Source: a virus. Taken from it: a stretch of 24,329 bases of DNA. The notes beneath the pieces were generated by a model that was not told where the DNA came from, made no database searches, and saw only the letters and a program-made list of their open reading frames with translations. The stretch covers positions 1-24,329 of the IMG/VR virus record IMGVR_UViG_3300048447_000004; one strand, written 5' to 3'. Made by a program: the position numbers and the translations under genes. Shown one piece after another: positions 23,328-24,329 of the stretch; the first letter of the stretch is position 1; each line of letters starts with the position of its first letter.

Positions 23328-23822
23328 TTAGAATCCTACTGCTTCGTTCTCTTTGACGTACTCTTCTAGTTCAAGAACTTTAACACCAACTAAACTTGTA
23401 CGGCTGTACTGTTGACCATCACTTCCAGTAAAGGTTGTGATTAAATTAGTACACTCAGCAAGAGTTCCGTTACCGATTACACCCATGTCTTCAGTCCAAA
23501 TGTTATCATCCTTATCTGTAACCTTTGGTGCTCCACCTGCTTGTGGAATCTCAGTACCATCCTTCTTGAGAACTTTATGTGGACGTACAAACTTGACTAC
23601 AATCTCACCATCAATCATACGGTTCTGGTTAGGTTGCTTCTGAGAACCTGAATCCTTGAGAGACTTCATACCCTCTTTATCTAGGATTTGATTAACAGTG
23701 TATGCTCCCTCAGACTTCTCGTATGCTCCACCGTACCCTGTTAGATCACGATTCTCTTCGTTGAGTCGAGGCCATTCGATTTGACCTACAGTTTTTACTT
23801 CTTTGTATATTGTCTTAGGCAT
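23328..23822 (-). CDS. Probable single-stranded DNA-binding protein (gp2.5-like)
   Basis: A 164-residue protein with an AGGAAGGA ribosome site. It has a beta-rich body with conserved-looking aromatic and basic patches (IEWPRLNEENRDLTGYGG; GEIVVKFVRPHKVLK; DNIWTEDMGVIGNG) and an acidic C-terminus ending in Phe (ELEEYVKENEAVGF). T7 gp2.5 also ends in an acidic tail with a terminal Phe that contacts polymerase and helicase. It is placed between polymerase and exonuclease, and first in the operon behind a promoter. No OB-fold signature can be read by eye, so this assignment is inference. Confidence 0.6.
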   Translation of the reverse strand: MPKTIYKEVKTVGQIEWPRLNEENRDLTGYGGAYEKSEGAYTVNQILDKEGMKSLKDSGSQKQPNQNRMIDGEIVVKFVRPHKVLKKDGTEIPQAGGAPKVTDKDDNIWTEDMGVIGNGTLAECTNLITTFTGSDGQQYSRTSLVGVKVLELEEYVKENEAVGF

Positions 23823-23856
23823 GGGTTATCCTTCCTTTTATTAGAGCCATACTTAT

Positions 23857-23885
23857 ATATTAATATATTATTACATTAGTGTCAA
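23857..23885 (-). promoter_or_regulatory. Sigma70-like promoter upstream of SSB-exonuclease-endonuclease genes
   Basis: On the - strand TTGACA (23885-23880) matches the -35 consensus fully. After a 17-base spacer comes TAATAT (23862-23857, 4 of 6 matches to TATAAT) within a very A/T-rich tract. It lies in the only sizeable gap of the leftward block, between the polymerase stop and the SSB-like ribosome site. This suggests host RNA polymerase starts here. Other A/T-rich hexamers nearby could serve as the -10. Confidence 0.68.
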
Positions 23886-23888
23886 GTG

Positions 23889-24329
23889 TTAATGTGTATC
23901 TTTCCAAGATTTTCCTATCGAAGATTCACCTTCTAGTGGACACATGATTCCTAAATGTAAACCTGCCCACTTGATTGCGTCACGTTGTATCTCTCCTAGT
24001 CTTTCAGCAACATCTAAACCACCTCTCACTTGTGTTTGCCATTCATCATGTACCCAAGTACATATCTTGTAGTCTATCTTTTCTTTGTCTGCTATCTCTC
24101 TCCATCGTCTTGTTGCGTATTTCATTACTAAAGTCTCACCGTTCTGCAACATACCTGCCAGTGTCTTGTGTTGGTTAGGTACAAAAACCTTGCGTCCATC
24201 GTATGCCTTGAAGTACCCACGTTCAGCTATGTCTGGTATCACTATGCTACGTAGTCTAGATAAACCTTCAATGCTATTCGTAAAGTTATGCACTGCTCTA
24301 TTAGCTTCTCTTGCATTAGTCTTTAGTAT
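23889..24329 (-). CDS. Family A (T7-like) DNA polymerase, C-terminal part
   Basis: The frame stays open to the right edge, so the first 146 visible residues are only the C-terminus. The GTG at 24293 is an internal codon, with ILKTNAREANRA preceding it. Visible are GLSRLR, AYDGRKVFVPNQHKTL and a palm region, then WVHDEWQ, the family A motif C containing the catalytic Asp of HDE. The DGRKV-x-V and HDE pattern matches T7 gp5. It copies the phage genome; T7 uses host thioredoxin as clamp, but that site is not visible here. It stops 4 bases before the promoter for the next genes. Confidence 0.93.
   Translation of the reverse strand: MLKTNAREANRAVHNFTNSIEGLSRLRSIVIPDIAERGYFKAYDGRKVFVPNQHKTLAGMLQNGETLVMKYATRRWREIADKEKIDYKICTWVHDEWQTQVRGGLDVAERLGEIQRDAIKWAGLHLGIMCPLEGESSIGKSWKDTH

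Overview
The window is a continuous piece of a lytic, T7-like podovirus (short-tailed phage) genome. It is AT-rich by eye and densely packed, with many 1-14 base gene overlaps and no tRNA, integrase, transposase or CRISPR array that I could find. The gene content is a T7-type head, nozzle and internal-virion module, a family A DNA polymerase with T7-type endonuclease I, a cobalamin-dependent ribonucleotide reductase, MazG and a DUF3310 protein. This resembles marine podophages of Rhodobacteraceae such as roseophage SIO1 and the cobavirus/Zobellviridae group. That affiliation is inference from gene content, because no search could be run.

Region 1 (1-14748, + strand) is the late structural block. 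It holds the end of a scaffold-like protein, the major capsid protein, two small Gly/Ala/Ser-rich beta proteins separated by a strong intrinsic terminator, a head-to-tail adaptor, a small unknown protein, and the tail nozzle. These are followed by a GNAT-like protein at the gp13 position, a gp14-like glycine-zipper protein, a 1463-aa giant internal virion protein, a 912-aa internal protein with an embedded lysozyme-like domain, and a 258-aa unknown.

Region 2 (14750-18105, + strand) is a lysis and late accessory block. It contains a zinc M15 peptidase endolysin, two small membrane proteins, a holin candidate, and a lipoprotein with a C-terminal membrane segment (u-spanin architecture). It also has three very basic small proteins, a small signal-peptide protein with outer-membrane beta-barrel character, and several tiny secreted or unknown ORFs. 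The block ends at a bidirectional terminator at 18110-18145.

Region 3 (18144-24329, - strand) runs toward region 2. Read in its own direction it encodes the C-terminus of DNA polymerase, a sigma70-like promoter, an SSB-like protein, a Cas4-type Fe-S exonuclease, T7-like endonuclease I, a small unknown, a calcineurin-like phosphatase, another small unknown, MazG, class II ribonucleotide reductase, a small membrane protein and a DUF3310 protein. Together these replicate DNA, break down the host genome or resolve branches, and supply dNTPs. Regions 1 and 2 build the particle, eject its DNA and lyse the cell.

Terminase, portal, primase-helicase, RNA polymerase and tail fibre genes are not in this window.
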